A DNA stretch of 33,768 bases. Origin: Erysipelothrix sp. (GTDB lineage: Bacteria > Bacillota_I > Bacilli_A > Erysipelotrichales > Erysipelotrichaceae). Shown in pieces: positions 5,722-15,184 of this stretch (positions are counted from its first letter, which is position 1; each line of letters starts with the position of its first letter). A program made the translations under genes and the position numbers. The notes beneath the pieces are model-generated. The model saw only the letters and a list, made by a program, of their open reading frames with translations. It was not told where the DNA came from and made no database searches. The stretch spans positions 1 to 33,768 of the forward strand of contig JAAYHR010000026.1 in assembly GCA_012735275.1 (NCBI GenBank), read 5' to 3'.

Positions 5722-8307
5722 ATGACAACAAGATTAATTGCCCCAGGCTACCTTCATGATTTACTCTCCAAAGATTTGCTAAAAGACAAGCAAGTTGTTT
5801 TTAACTACTCACTTTTACCACTTAACTCCTTTGTTGAAGAAATTGTTGGAAAGATCGATAACAACTACGACCAGTCTTTAAAAGAAAGACTAAGTAATTT
5901 AGAAAGTGAATTAAGCATCTTAAAAGCATACGTAAATAATCAAACATTTATTCAATCAATTAAAGACTTCCATATTGATATGTATTTATATGCTATCAAG
6001 ATCGAAGATCTAGCTGATCAGTCGCGTAAGGATCAGGATCTAAAAGCAATTTATCAAGCAATTAGTGATTTAAAACCAAATGAGATTGAAGCATATGAAA
6101 AACTTCAAGACTATCTATTAAATAATGATTTAGAAAATACGTATTTAGTTGAACATAACTATCAATCAAACTTGGATTTAGAAATTATTAATCTCTTGTA
6201 TCAACATCAATTAAAGGACTATAAACAAGACCTTTATGATTTCAAGTCGCTAACAATTAACTATGCCAACAATATTCGCTCTGAGATTGAAGCTAGTGCC
6301 CAGTTCATTATTGAAAATAAGTTAGCACAAGCACAAGTAGTCTATCTAAATGCTGAGTACTTACCAATCATTAAGCAAATCTATCAGCGTTATAATATTA
6401 AATCAAACTTAGATTATTATAATGATTCACGTTACAACAAACGTTTTTTAAGCTTAGTAAAATTACTTATTAATCAAGATCATGAAGCCCTAGTAGGCTT
6501 TATCTCAGCAAACCTTTTAAATTTAAAGTACACAGCTGCCTTAGAGAAGTTAGTTGATTTCTTCAACTTTGATTTAAATGGTCTTTTAAACTTTGAAGTC
6601 ATTGAACTAAATGATCCAATCTTAAATCGTCATGATATCAAGCACTATAATGAATTAATTGAAAACTCAAAAGAGAATATTGCGATTATCAAAGACTTTA
6701 TCGCAGCTTTAAATATTCGTGATTATTCTAATGGCCAAGTTATTTTAGAAGATACTTTTAACTATCTACTTGAGAATATGTATGATAAACAGCTTAATAA
6801 AATATCTAATAAAATCTTAGCTAAGCATAGTGAAATAAGTTCAGCTAATAACCTTCTTGAAAGCTTAGAGGAAATTCTAATTGATGAAGTTGATAAGTCA
6901 TATGATGATTCACATATTTTTGTAACTTCAATTTCTGAGCACTTACACTTTAATAAAGAGCATGTAATCCTCCTTGGAGCAACTTCTAAAAACTATCCAA
7001 ACTTAAAGTCACTATCTGGTGTTATTGATGAGACATATGTTAAAAATTTAAATTATCCAAAGAAATCATTTCGCTTTGAGCGCCAACTAGCAAGTTATCA
7101 AGCTTTATTAAATGCTGCAAACTTACATATCTTCTATCCTTTAGCAAGTAATGAAGGTAAGAACATTGAACCATCATTCTCACTCTTAAACTACGGAAGT
7201 TCTAAAGGTGTGAGTGCTCAAGCATATAAATTAGTTGAAAACGACTACTTTATTAAAAAACAAAGAGCACTCGAGCCCTGTGTGGCCAAAGCCCTCTTCT
7301 TTGATAATGATAAATTGTATGGATCAATATCTTCCTTTGAATCTTATAACTCATGCCCTTATTCTTACTTCTTAAAAGTTGGACTAAAGATGTATCCAAA
7401 ATCACTGCCTGAGTTGTCCCCAGCTTATATCGGATCTTTGCTCCATGATTTAATTGAAAAGATTGTTGCAAAAAGGATAAAGGATCGAGTTGATATTTTG
7501 GAAGCTGACGTGCTTGAATTAATTGAACAATCGTTTCAAGCCTTAGCTATCCTTAATGATCCACGAGTAAAAATTGTTAAAGAGACTTTAGCTAAACACT
7601 TCTTAGTTGTTTTAAAACGATTAAATCGAATTGATGATGAAACTAATTTTGAACCACTCAAGGTTGAACACGAGTTTAATTATCAGATTAGCGATAAGAT
7701 TTCAATCAATGGGAAGATTGACCGTATTGATCAATACCAGGACTACCTAAGAGTTATTGACTACAAGTCATCTAATCATATGATGAGCGAGGCTAGTTTT
7801 AAATCAGGCCTGCAGTTACAGTTAATGACCTATCTTTTAGCCGCTAGTGAGACTATGAACCTTGTTCCAGCTGGCGCTTACTATATTTCCTTAAATGAGA
7901 ACTTTAAAATGGTAACACCACGTAAGGTTAAGAAGTCTAAACCCTTCTTTGAGAAATATACGAATGAAGATTATCTCAGAGAAGTTCAAATTGCTAATCG
8001 TCAACATGGCTGGCACTTTGAGGAATCTGATGATATGTATTTAAACGTGACCAATTCAGTCAACTTAAAAGTCAAAGACGATATGGTTGTAATTAGTAAG
8101 ATTTTAAACTTTGAAACAGTTGTGACAATCTTAAAAGACCTATATGAAGAAGTTTATAATAATCTAGCAAGTGGTATTATTGAAGCAAAACCGGTCAAGA
8201 ATGGTTGTTTATATTGCGACTTTAAAAATATTTGTCAAAATCATCATGCAAGCTTTACCCGTCAACCATTATATAGCCAACAAAAATTAACAGAGGAGAT
8301 TGAATAA
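5722..8307 (+). CDS. addB: ATP-dependent helicase/nuclease subunit B (AddB/RexB type)
   Basis: The second subunit of the AddAB double-strand-break resection enzyme, 861 residues from the ATG at 5722; an ATG at 5713 is in frame, but the AAGGA site would touch it. The C-terminal PD-(D/E)XK nuclease is clear: GSLLHDLIEK, INGKIDRIDQY, RVIDYKSS and SGLQLQLMTYLL. The four iron-sulfur cysteines are present: C545 (in SYNSCPYSYF), and C829, C832 and C838 (CLYCDFKNIC), the AddB cluster spacing. The N-terminal half is poorly conserved and begins RLIAPGYLHDLL, without the GxSGxGKT P-loop found in Bacillus AddB; the protein is also about 300 residues shorter than that one. A helicase-like block HVILLGATSKNYPNL remains. 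It is followed after one base by addA. Confidence 0.92.
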   Translation: MTTRLIAPGYLHDLLSKDLLKDKQVVFNYSLLPLNSFVEEIVGKIDNNYDQSLKERLSNLESELSILKAYVNNQTFIQSIKDFHIDMYLYAIKIEDLADQSRKDQDLKAIYQAISDLKPNEIEAYEKLQDYLLNNDLENTYLVEHNYQSNLDLEIINLLYQHQLKDYKQDLYDFKSLTINYANNIRSEIEASAQFIIENKLAQAQVVYLNAEYLPIIKQIYQRYNIKSNLDYYNDSRYNKRFLSLVKLLINQDHEALVGFISANLLNLKYTAALEKLVDFFNFDLNGLLNFEVIELNDPILNRHDIKHYNELIENSKENIAIIKDFIAALNIRDYSNGQVILEDTFNYLLENMYDKQLNKISNKILAKHSEISSANNLLESLEEILIDEVDKSYDDSHIFVTSISEHLHFNKEHVILLGATSKNYPNLKSLSGVIDETYVKNLNYPKKSFRFERQLASYQALLNAANLHIFYPLASNEGKNIEPSFSLLNYGSSKGVSAQAYKLVENDYFIKKQRALEPCVAKALFFDNDKLYGSISSFESYNSCPYSYFLKVGLKMYPKSLPELSPAYIGSLLHDLIEKIVAKRIKDRVDILEADVLELIEQSFQALAILNDPRVKIVKETLAKHFLVVLKRLNRIDDETNFEPLKVEHEFNYQISDKISINGKIDRIDQYQDYLRVIDYKSSNHMMSEASFKSGLQLQLMTYLLAASETMNLVPAGAYYISLNENFKMVTPRKVKKSKPFFEKYTNEDYLREVQIANRQHGWHFEESDDMYLNVTNSVNLKVKDDMVVISKILNFETVVTILKDLYEEVYNNLASGIIEAKPVKNGCLYCDFKNICQNHHASFTRQPLYSQQKLTEEIE

Positions 8308-8308
8308 T

Positions 8309-11300
8309 ATGTGGACCAATGAACAAATTGAAGCAATCAACATAATTGATATTAATACAACAGTCTCCGCTAGTGCTGGGGCTGGAAAGACCGCAGTCTT
8401 AGTTGAACGTTTAATGAAGCGAATTCTAATTGATAAGGTATCGGTCGATGAAATCGTCTCATTAACATTTACGGATGCGGCCGCAGCTGAAATGAAAAAC
8501 CGTTTAATGAGTGCCCTTCTAAGTAAGCAAGCTGAAGATCCTGATAATCAATATATCTTAGAGCAAATTACCTTACTTCCAAATGCTAATATCTCAACGA
8601 TTCACTCATTCTGTCTACGATTATTAAAAGATTATTACTACGTCCTCGGGATTAACCCTGATTCACTTAATAATATTATTTCTGAGAGTGATAAGCTACA
8701 AGTCCAAAAACAAGCTTTTGAATATGCTATTAGCAATTATGATTCAAACAAGATTGCTGACTTAATGACTTACCTTTCAAATAATGCGCTAAATCTTAAT
8801 CGCATCAATGACATTATTAAAGTCTTGGTAGACAAAGCTAATGAGACAATTGATCCGGAAGCATTTATTGTTAATTCAGTAGCGGCATACCGCCAATATC
8901 AAAGGATTAATGATTTACCAGAGCCTTTCTTATCACTCTTTTACAATGAGTTAAGACATGAACTTGCGATCCTTAACCAATCAATCATGGCAGCAATTAA
9001 TTACTTAGATGCGCTTGATAGTGATATTAAACGTGATGATCATACTGCATGGTTACAAGCCCTACTTAATGGAGTCTTTACTTTATATGAGCAGATTGAT
9101 CAGCAAGATTACCAAGCTTTTGTGGATAACTTTGATCGTATCTCAGCTTTACCAAGTAAAACTCTTTCTAAACATAAAGACTTTACTGTATTAAGAGGAG
9201 ACATTATTGATAATTTAGATGCGATAGCAGCGTCACTCTATGATGAGAAAGACGCCTTAGCACATTTAGCAGTTCTCGAGTATCCTTTAACGATTCTTAA
9301 GGATTTAGCACTTATGTATAATGATTACTTTAAAAAAGAAATTATTCGCTTAAATAAAATTACCTTTAATGATATGGAAACTCTCACTTATCAACTATTA
9401 AAAGCTAATGATAATGAGATTGCGAAAATATTAAGTCAACAAATATCTGATATTTTAGTTGATGAGTTTCAAGATACTAACCAACTTCAAAATGAAATTA
9501 TTAAACTTCTTGGAAATGGTAGAAATATCTTTAGAGTTGGTGATGTTAAACAGTCAATCTATCGATTCCGTGGTGCACAACCTGAAATTATGCAATCACT
9601 AATTGATCAAGGTGAAACTGAAGACCATAAGACTATTTACTTAAGTAAAAACTTCCGTTCTAAAGATACAATCGTTGAGTACAATAACCACTTATTTAGA
9701 AACATCATGAATGTCGATGGCTTTCGCTCCAGTTATGATCAGTACGATAGTGTTCAGGTTGGAACTGATAATCAAAAAGAGAATAATGTTCCAGTTGAAC
9801 TAATTCTGATTAATTCTAAGAGTGATAGTCTTGATGAAGAACAAGCAGAAATGGATAGCCAGTTCTTAAAAGCTTCCTATATTGCTAATAAGATGGTTGA
9901 AATGGTTAAGGATGAAGAGGATCCCAATTGGAAGAAGTTTACCGTCCTAGCTAATGCCCACTCAATTAAGCATCCATTAAAACGTGCTTTTGATGAAGCA
10001 AATATTCCATACTTTATTGCCCTACCGGATGGTTTATATGAAACTGAAGGGGTCGCAACAATGCTTGCCTACTTAAGTTTAATTAATGATCCAAGTGATA
10101 AGGTTGCACTTATGACACTTTTAACAGTTTTATATGGTCATAGTGATAACACTATCGCTAAGTTATTTATTAATGAGAAATCATTAGTAAAAGTTGCTAA
10201 CATCCTTGAGCCAAGTCTTATGGAATTAGTATATAAATATAATGCTAGTCAGTACCGTCAATCCATTAGTGAGATTGTCAATGAGTTAATGATGATTAAT
10301 GATTTCTATGAGTTAAAACTATCTAAGCAAAACCGAACTAACTTTGATATCTTTTATGAAGATATTATCGAATATGATTTAGATAAAGTTGGCATCTATG
10401 GTTTCTTAAAGAAAATTGATTTAATCAAGCAAGCTAAAGCTAAAGAAGGTTCTTCAATATCAAGTGAAGATAATGTTGTTAACGTAATGACGATACATAA
10501 CTCAAAAGGACTACAATTTGAGAATGTCTTTTTAATGAGTAAATCACAATACCGTGATAATGATGCTTCAAGTAAGTTTATGATCCATTCAAAACTCGGT
10601 TTAGCAATTAAAACATCAATTCCTGAAACTAGGATTGAACATAATAACTTAATTCATAACTTAATTAAAAAAGTTGATCGTCAAGAATCAATTGAAGAAG
10701 ATATGCGTGTTCTCTATGTTGCCCTTACTAGAGCGCAGAATAAATTATTTATTGTGGATACCGTCGCAATTAAAGGTGATGATACGCTTGCCGCAATCAA
10801 TCTTAATAAGAGTGAAATTCTCGCTTCATCTTTTACTAAGTGGATAGGTGCAACGCACTATCATGAGCCTAGTCGCTATTTAAATCAAACACTAGTTGAA
10901 GAGTTTACACAAGAATTACTGCCAGCCCTTATTAAACCAAGTCTAGAACTAGTAAAAAGAGATGAGTATCAGCTATCCAAATTTACTATCGAGTCGAACT
11001 ATGTTCCAAACAAACTATCATTGAGCCAAGTTCAACTTGGGTCTGATATTGGATCTTTAGTCCATAATACACTTGAGAAATTAGTTGGCCACTCATGGTC
11101 GCGTGCGTATATATTAGATATCGCAGCAGATTTATCTAATTACTATGTCGATCGTCTAGTTAATCTTGGAAGTAATGATTTCTTTAAAGCCTTGTTTGAT
11201 AAAGAAGTCTTAAAGGAAGTTCCATTTGTTTATGCTAATCAAGAGCAATCGATTCGAGGAATTATAGACATGGTTGCGATTAGTGATGATGAAGTGATTA

Positions 11301-11470
11301 TCGTCGACTTTAAGACCGATAATCTGGAGCATGAAATTGATTTTGTTGATCGCTATGCGAGTCAGTTAGACTTTTATGCTGATGCCTTGGCACTAGAATA
11401 TCCTGACCATAAAATTTCTAAATACATATACTCATTAAAACATGAAACTTTTATCAAGTTGGCAAAATAA
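8309..11470 (+). CDS. addA: ATP-dependent helicase/nuclease subunit A (AddA/RexA)
   Basis: A UvrD/Rep-type (superfamily 1) helicase fused to a RecB-type nuclease, 1053 residues; it works with AddB to resect double-strand breaks for RecA. The ATG at 8309 has AGAGGAG ten bases upstream; a TTG at 8300 would sit on that site. Helicase motifs run in order: SASAGAGKT (20-28, Walker A), SLTFTDAAAAEMKNR, STIHSFCLRLL, ILVDEFQDTNQLQ (Walker B), GDVKQSIYRFRGA, NVMTIHNSKGLQFENVF, and VLYVALTRAQNKL. The nuclease at the end has GSLVHNTLEKL, RGIIDMVAI and VDFKTD (999-1004), then the QxxxY block SQLDFYADAL. It is somewhat shorter than Bacillus AddA (about 1230), and no motif is missing. Confidence 0.96.
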   Translation: MWTNEQIEAINIIDINTTVSASAGAGKTAVLVERLMKRILIDKVSVDEIVSLTFTDAAAAEMKNRLMSALLSKQAEDPDNQYILEQITLLPNANISTIHSFCLRLLKDYYYVLGINPDSLNNIISESDKLQVQKQAFEYAISNYDSNKIADLMTYLSNNALNLNRINDIIKVLVDKANETIDPEAFIVNSVAAYRQYQRINDLPEPFLSLFYNELRHELAILNQSIMAAINYLDALDSDIKRDDHTAWLQALLNGVFTLYEQIDQQDYQAFVDNFDRISALPSKTLSKHKDFTVLRGDIIDNLDAIAASLYDEKDALAHLAVLEYPLTILKDLALMYNDYFKKEIIRLNKITFNDMETLTYQLLKANDNEIAKILSQQISDILVDEFQDTNQLQNEIIKLLGNGRNIFRVGDVKQSIYRFRGAQPEIMQSLIDQGETEDHKTIYLSKNFRSKDTIVEYNNHLFRNIMNVDGFRSSYDQYDSVQVGTDNQKENNVPVELILINSKSDSLDEEQAEMDSQFLKASYIANKMVEMVKDEEDPNWKKFTVLANAHSIKHPLKRAFDEANIPYFIALPDGLYETEGVATMLAYLSLINDPSDKVALMTLLTVLYGHSDNTIAKLFINEKSLVKVANILEPSLMELVYKYNASQYRQSISEIVNELMMINDFYELKLSKQNRTNFDIFYEDIIEYDLDKVGIYGFLKKIDLIKQAKAKEGSSISSEDNVVNVMTIHNSKGLQFENVFLMSKSQYRDNDASSKFMIHSKLGLAIKTSIPETRIEHNNLIHNLIKKVDRQESIEEDMRVLYVALTRAQNKLFIVDTVAIKGDDTLAAINLNKSEILASSFTKWIGATHYHEPSRYLNQTLVEEFTQELLPALIKPSLELVKRDEYQLSKFTIESNYVPNKLSLSQVQLGSDIGSLVHNTLEKLVGHSWSRAYILDIAADLSNYYVDRLVNLGSNDFFKALFDKEVLKEVPFVYANQEQSIRGIIDMVAISDDEVIIVDFKTDNLEHEIDFVDRYASQLDFYADALALEYPDHKISKYIYSLKHETFIKLAK

Positions 11471-11487
11471 TTGCCTAAGTAATGTTG

Positions 11488-11493
11488 TATAAT
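11488..11493 (+). promoter_or_regulatory. Weak candidate promoter for the 219-residue protein gene
   Basis: TATAAT occurs just after the addA stop, but the hexamer 17 bases upstream (AAATAA) is a poor -35. Initiation would be near 11500, just before the AGGAGG at 11502-11507. The gene could equally be read from the addBA transcript. Confidence 0.3.
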
Positions 11494-11514
11494 AGTCTTA
11501 ATAGGAGGAATAAC

Positions 11515-12174
11515 ATGAACGAAAGAGCATATAAAGCAATTGATAAATTGTTATTTACTGAAGATAAATACGCTGAAAGTTACCGTGAATACGTAACAGT
11601 TAAGTTCTTTGAGAATACTAGTGATGTTAGATTATCACTTGCAATAATTGCTTACTTAGAAGCTAAAATTAAACATAATAATAAAGGGAATGTATCACTG
11701 GGAATTTCACAAACACCAAACTTTGATATTTTAGCCTTAGAGATGGATATAAAAGCAAATGAAAGAGTTGCGGTTAGTATCTCTGAACATGGAGCAATCT
11801 ATGGTCTTTGGTTTAAAAAAGATGACGTCTATATTAACTCATCAATCTCAGTTGGGGCATCATTTAGAGAATCAATTGTTCTAACTGGTTTAATTATTGA
11901 AGCTTCATTACACTTTAAACACGAAGACAAAGAGTTGATGGATCTTTATAATCAAGTATTAGAAAAGATTAATAGTGAAGATGATATTACGCAACTACTA
12001 CATGATTACACAATTGCTCTAACGAAATTTGGAGCTAACTTTGTTTGGTTAAACAATAGTGGCGATATTTCTTATCGTGAACTGTATATCGCTTCTCTGC
12101 CTTATACATCAAGTATTACAAAAACATTATTAAATGGTGAAGAGTTTATTCTTTTCCCGCATTCGAAAAAGTAA
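11515..12174 (+). CDS. Hypothetical protein, 219 residues
   Basis: I do not recognise this protein. It is chosen as real because of the AGGAGG seven bases before the ATG at 11515, coding-like composition and a strong terminator right after it. An upstream in-frame start at 11482 lacks a ribosome site. The protein is soluble, with no signal peptide or membrane helix, and looks alpha/beta: an N-terminal helical segment rich in Lys and Tyr, a central part with SLGISQTPNFDIL and SISEHGAIYGLWFKKDD, a hydrophobic helix ESIVLTGLIIEAS, and a C-terminal part with ANFVWLNNSGDISYREL. No Cys is present and no catalytic motif is evident. It lies 44 bases after addA and may be co-transcribed, but nothing in it suggests DNA repair. 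Confidence 0.8.
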   Translation: MNERAYKAIDKLLFTEDKYAESYREYVTVKFFENTSDVRLSLAIIAYLEAKIKHNNKGNVSLGISQTPNFDILALEMDIKANERVAVSISEHGAIYGLWFKKDDVYINSSISVGASFRESIVLTGLIIEASLHFKHEDKELMDLYNQVLEKINSEDDITQLLHDYTIALTKFGANFVWLNNSGDISYRELYIASLPYTSSITKTLLNGEEFILFPHSKK

Positions 12175-12195
12175 TTTTATTTGACAATTAATATT

Positions 12196-12220
12196 AAAGG
12201 ACAGACTTCTGTCCTTTTCT
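12196..12220 (+). terminator. Terminator after the hypothetical gene
   Basis: AAAGGACAGA pairs with TCTGTCCTTT around a two-base loop, followed by a short T-rich tail. It closes the yigZ-addBA-hypothetical unit. Confidence 0.8.
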
Positions 12221-12282
12221 TATGCCTTATTTTAAAAAATCAGTCTTATCCGATACATTTACTTTAATTTGATTAATAAATA

Positions 12283-12318
12283 TGGTTTAATATAGATATA
12301 TGAATGAACACTCATATA
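12283..12318 (+). promoter_or_regulatory. cdr-tcyP promoter with operator-like palindrome
   Basis: An extended -10 (TGGTTTAAT, 12283-12291) is followed by a perfect inverted repeat, TATATGA at 12297-12303 and TCATATA at 12312-12318, separated by 8 bases. The repeat would start around the transcription start and end just before the GGAGG at 12321. The form resembles ArsR/SmtB-type operators; no regulator gene is adjacent. Confidence 0.5.
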
Positions 12319-12329
12319 AAGGAGGAATT

Positions 12330-13664
12330 ATGGAAGTTATCGTAATCGGTGGTATTGCAGCAGGTATGAGTGTTGCTGCAAAAGCACGACGCGAAAATCC
12401 TGATGCTACAATCACAGTTATAGAAAAAGAAAACTATGTGTCCTTTGGAGCCTGTGGACTACCTTATTACTTAGGTGGGCAATTTGAAGATGAAAATGAA
12501 ATGTTTGCACGAACTCCTGAGCAAATTACTGCTTCTGGAATAAACTTATTATTAAATTCAGAAGTAACTGATGTTAATTTTGATGAAAAAAACGTTACTT
12601 ATAAAGACTTAGTTACAAATGATGTAACTACTAAAGCTTATGATCGTTTAATGATTGCTACTGGCGCAAGCCCAATTGTTCCAAACATTGATGGTGTTGA
12701 TAGTGATAATGTTTATACCTTTACTCGATTAGATGATGTTAATCGCTTAATGAGTAAACTGGATCAGTATCAAAACATTGCGATTGTTGGTGGAGGATTT
12801 ATTGGTGTTGAAGTTGCTGAGCAATTAGCACCATTTAATAAAAACATTACTTTGATTCACTCACGTGAGCGCCTTATGAATTCCGTATTCGATAGTGAAT
12901 TCGGAGAAAAGATTGAGGAAGCACTAAGTAATGAAGGAATTAATATCTTACTTGAATCAAGAGCAAATGGATTTACTCTAAATGATCAGAGTGTTAGCCA
13001 AGTCTTAGTAAATGATCAAGCCATCGATGTTGATGCGGTCATTTTAGCAGTTGGATTTAAACCTAACACACATTTCTTAAAAGATAAGTTAGATATGTTA
13101 GACAATGGAGCAATTATTACTGATAATTTTGGAAGGACTTCAATTAAAGATGTCTTTGCAGCTGGGGATTGTGCTAGCGTTAATGATCGTTTAGCTGGAA
13201 CAATTTACTTACCACTCGCAACTTATGCAAATAAGATGGGAAGAATTATTGGAACTAATATTGTTACTGAAGAAAAAGATTGGAACGAATTTAATGGAGC
13301 ACTCTCAAGTTCTTACTTGAAAGCTGGTGCTAGTGAAGCTGGAGCAACGGGATTAAATGAAGCTGGAGCTAAAGCACTTGGTCTAGATTATAAAACAACG
13401 CTAGTCCATGCCAATAACCATTCAAATTATTATCCAAATCAACAAACGATTATGATTAAATTGATTTATGATGCTAATACTTTTGTTTTATATGGAGCAC
13501 AGATCTTTGGACAAGAAGAAGCAGTTCTAAGAATACAAGCTTTAACAACCGCAATCTATGCAGGATTAACGACAAAAGAATTAGGATTTATGGACTTTGG
13601 TTATGCACCACCGTTTGCATCAACTTGGGAAGCATTAAATATCGCAGCTAACACTGCAAAATAA
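12330..13664 (+). CDS. cdr: CoA-disulfide reductase-like FAD/NAD(P) oxidoreductase
   Basis: A class III pyridine nucleotide-disulfide oxidoreductase, 444 residues from the ATG at 12330 (GGAGG four bases upstream; the frame also opens at 12300, inside the operator-like repeat). VIVIGGIAAGMSVAAKARR is the FAD-binding start. SFGACGLPYYLGG holds the single redox Cys in the SFxxCxLPY form typical of CoA-disulfide reductases rather than NADH oxidases. NIAIVGGGFIGVEVAEQL binds NAD(P)H and VFAAGDCASV is the second FAD site; the C-terminal dimerisation domain ends with DFGYAPPFASTWEAL. Expected role: reducing CoA disulfide or related low-molecular-weight persulfides and disulfides. The cystine transporter gene follows 13 bases later, which supports a thiol function. 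An NADH oxidase role is the main alternative. Confidence 0.85.
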   Translation: MEVIVIGGIAAGMSVAAKARRENPDATITVIEKENYVSFGACGLPYYLGGQFEDENEMFARTPEQITASGINLLLNSEVTDVNFDEKNVTYKDLVTNDVTTKAYDRLMIATGASPIVPNIDGVDSDNVYTFTRLDDVNRLMSKLDQYQNIAIVGGGFIGVEVAEQLAPFNKNITLIHSRERLMNSVFDSEFGEKIEEALSNEGINILLESRANGFTLNDQSVSQVLVNDQAIDVDAVILAVGFKPNTHFLKDKLDMLDNGAIITDNFGRTSIKDVFAAGDCASVNDRLAGTIYLPLATYANKMGRIIGTNIVTEEKDWNEFNGALSSSYLKAGASEAGATGLNEAGAKALGLDYKTTLVHANNHSNYYPNQQTIMIKLIYDANTFVLYGAQIFGQEEAVLRIQALTTAIYAGLTTKELGFMDFGYAPPFASTWEALNIAANTAK

Positions 13665-13677
13665 GGAGGAATAGAAT

Positions 13678-15072
13678 ATGATAAACGCACCGTTTTTCAC
13701 ACAATTTTTAAGATTAAGTACCGTATTTACAGTCATTTCGATAGCACTATTAATTGGAGGGATGTTATTACTTAATAATCTAACTAAAAAGAAAATTTCA
13801 TTCTCAAACAGAATGTTAATTGGATTAGTTATCGGTTTAACACTAGGGGTCGCAATTGATCTAGTTGGATCAAGCAATGCAATTTATGCTGAGTTCGCTC
13901 AAAAAGAAATCTCATCTTGGTTTGCACTAGTTGGATCTGGCTTTATTAAGTTAGTTCAGTTATTAGCAGTTCCAGTAGTATTCTTATCAATCATTAAAGT
14001 TATTACAGATGTAGATGGTAAAAGAATTAAATCTCTTTCATCAAAAACATTCTTAACACTACTTGGTACTACAGCTATTTCAGCAATTGTTGGTATCTTA
14101 GTCGTTAAATTATTCTCACTTGAAGGTACTAACTTAGTTGGAGCTTTATCGGATGGTCAAATCGAAAGAATGGGTAACATTGCTAATCAATCATTCCCAG
14201 AGTTCTTCTTAGGATTAATTCCAAACAACATTATTTCTTCATTTGGTAATAATGGTCAAGTAGTTTCAACAGTAATCATTGGAGCATTATTCGCTTCAGC
14301 AATTAGATTCTTATCAGTTAAAAAACCAGAACAAGTTAAGCCTTTCGTTGATATCTTAGATTCAATGCGCTTAACAGTTAACTCAGTTTTAATTAATGTT
14401 ATTAAATTTATGCCATATGGAGTTATGGCACTTGTTGCTAACACAATCATTTCTAATGGTGTTTCAGCAATCATCGGTATGGGTGGATTTATTATTGCTA
14501 TCTATGTTGGTGTAATAATTATGTTATTAGTTTATGTTCTACTATTATCAGTTAACGGAATTGACCCAATTACATTCTATAAAAAAGCATTTACGACTAT
14601 GGTCTTTGCTTTCTCATCAAGATCAAGTGTTGGTACTTTACCAATGACACTTTCTACTTTAGAAAATGATCTTGGAGTTTCAGGTCAAACTGGTAACTTT
14701 GTCGCAACTTTAAGTACTTCAATTGGTATGAACGGTTGTGCCGGAGTCTTCCCTGCAATGTTAGGTACATTAGTTGCTGCTGCAGCTGGTGTTGAAATGA
14801 ACTTTGCATTCTATGTTATGTTAGTATTAGTCGTTACAATCGGTTCAATCGGTATTGCTGGTGTTCCTGGAACTGCTACAGTTGCAGCAACAGTTACACT
14901 AAACGGTATTGGACTTGGCGATGCTATTCCAAACGTTGGAGCAGTATTCGGAATTGACCCAATCATTGATATGGGACGTACAATGTTAAATGTTACAGGT
15001 GCTATGGTATCAGCAATCTTAGTTGATAAATGGGACGGAACATTTGATAAGGACGCATTCAATAAATTTTAA
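13678..15072 (+). CDS. tcyP: L-cystine symporter TcyP
   Basis: A dicarboxylate/amino acid:cation symporter (DAACS) family membrane protein of 464 residues, close to the length of Bacillus TcyP. It has multiple membrane helices starting with LSTVFTVISIALLIGGMLLL. The substrate-site region has the TcyP-type form SSRSSVGTLPMTL, then NGCAGVFPAMLGT and the re-entrant GVPGTATVAATVTLNGIG, with GIDPIIDMGRTMLNVTGA near the end, where the aspartate and arginine of the transport site sit. Expected role: sodium-coupled import of cystine, which the neighbouring disulfide reductase system would help turn into usable thiol. An AAGGAGG site precedes the ATG at 13678, and a terminator lies six bases after the stop. 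Confidence 0.9.
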   Translation: MINAPFFTQFLRLSTVFTVISIALLIGGMLLLNNLTKKKISFSNRMLIGLVIGLTLGVAIDLVGSSNAIYAEFAQKEISSWFALVGSGFIKLVQLLAVPVVFLSIIKVITDVDGKRIKSLSSKTFLTLLGTTAISAIVGILVVKLFSLEGTNLVGALSDGQIERMGNIANQSFPEFFLGLIPNNIISSFGNNGQVVSTVIIGALFASAIRFLSVKKPEQVKPFVDILDSMRLTVNSVLINVIKFMPYGVMALVANTIISNGVSAIIGMGGFIIAIYVGVIIMLLVYVLLLSVNGIDPITFYKKAFTTMVFAFSSRSSVGTLPMTLSTLENDLGVSGQTGNFVATLSTSIGMNGCAGVFPAMLGTLVAAAAGVEMNFAFYVMLVLVVTIGSIGIAGVPGTATVAATVTLNGIGLGDAIPNVGAVFGIDPIIDMGRTMLNVTGAMVSAILVDKWDGTFDKDAFNKF

Positions 15073-15077
15073 TTACT

Positions 15078-15104
15078 AAGCCTTGTTGAAAAACAAGGCT
15101 TTTT
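15078..15104 (+). terminator. Terminator of cdr-tcyP
   Basis: AAGCCTTGTT pairs with AACAAGGCTT around a GAAA loop, ending in TTTTT. Confidence 0.9.
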
Positions 15105-15184
15105 AAATCCACATATAAAAGGATGAAAAAGATGTTAGAAAATGTTAAGATGACCATAGTGAAAAGATTTTATTGGAGGTAATT

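Noticed and set aside
11461-11475. GGCAA-5-TTGCC hairpin at the addA stop as a terminator.
   Set aside because: Only five base pairs and no T-run follow.
12330-13664. Water-forming NADH oxidase assignment for the disulfide oxidoreductase.
   Set aside because: The redox Cys block reads SFGACGLPYYLGG, the form of CoA-disulfide reductases, and a cystine transporter follows. The alternative is noted but less likely.
15132-15182. A 16-codon open frame with an AAAAGGA site, ending on the exoA ribosome site, as a possible leader peptide.
   Set aside because: No promoter is visible between the tcyP terminator and this frame, and the peptide has no run of repeated codons or other sign of attenuation. 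Could be chance.
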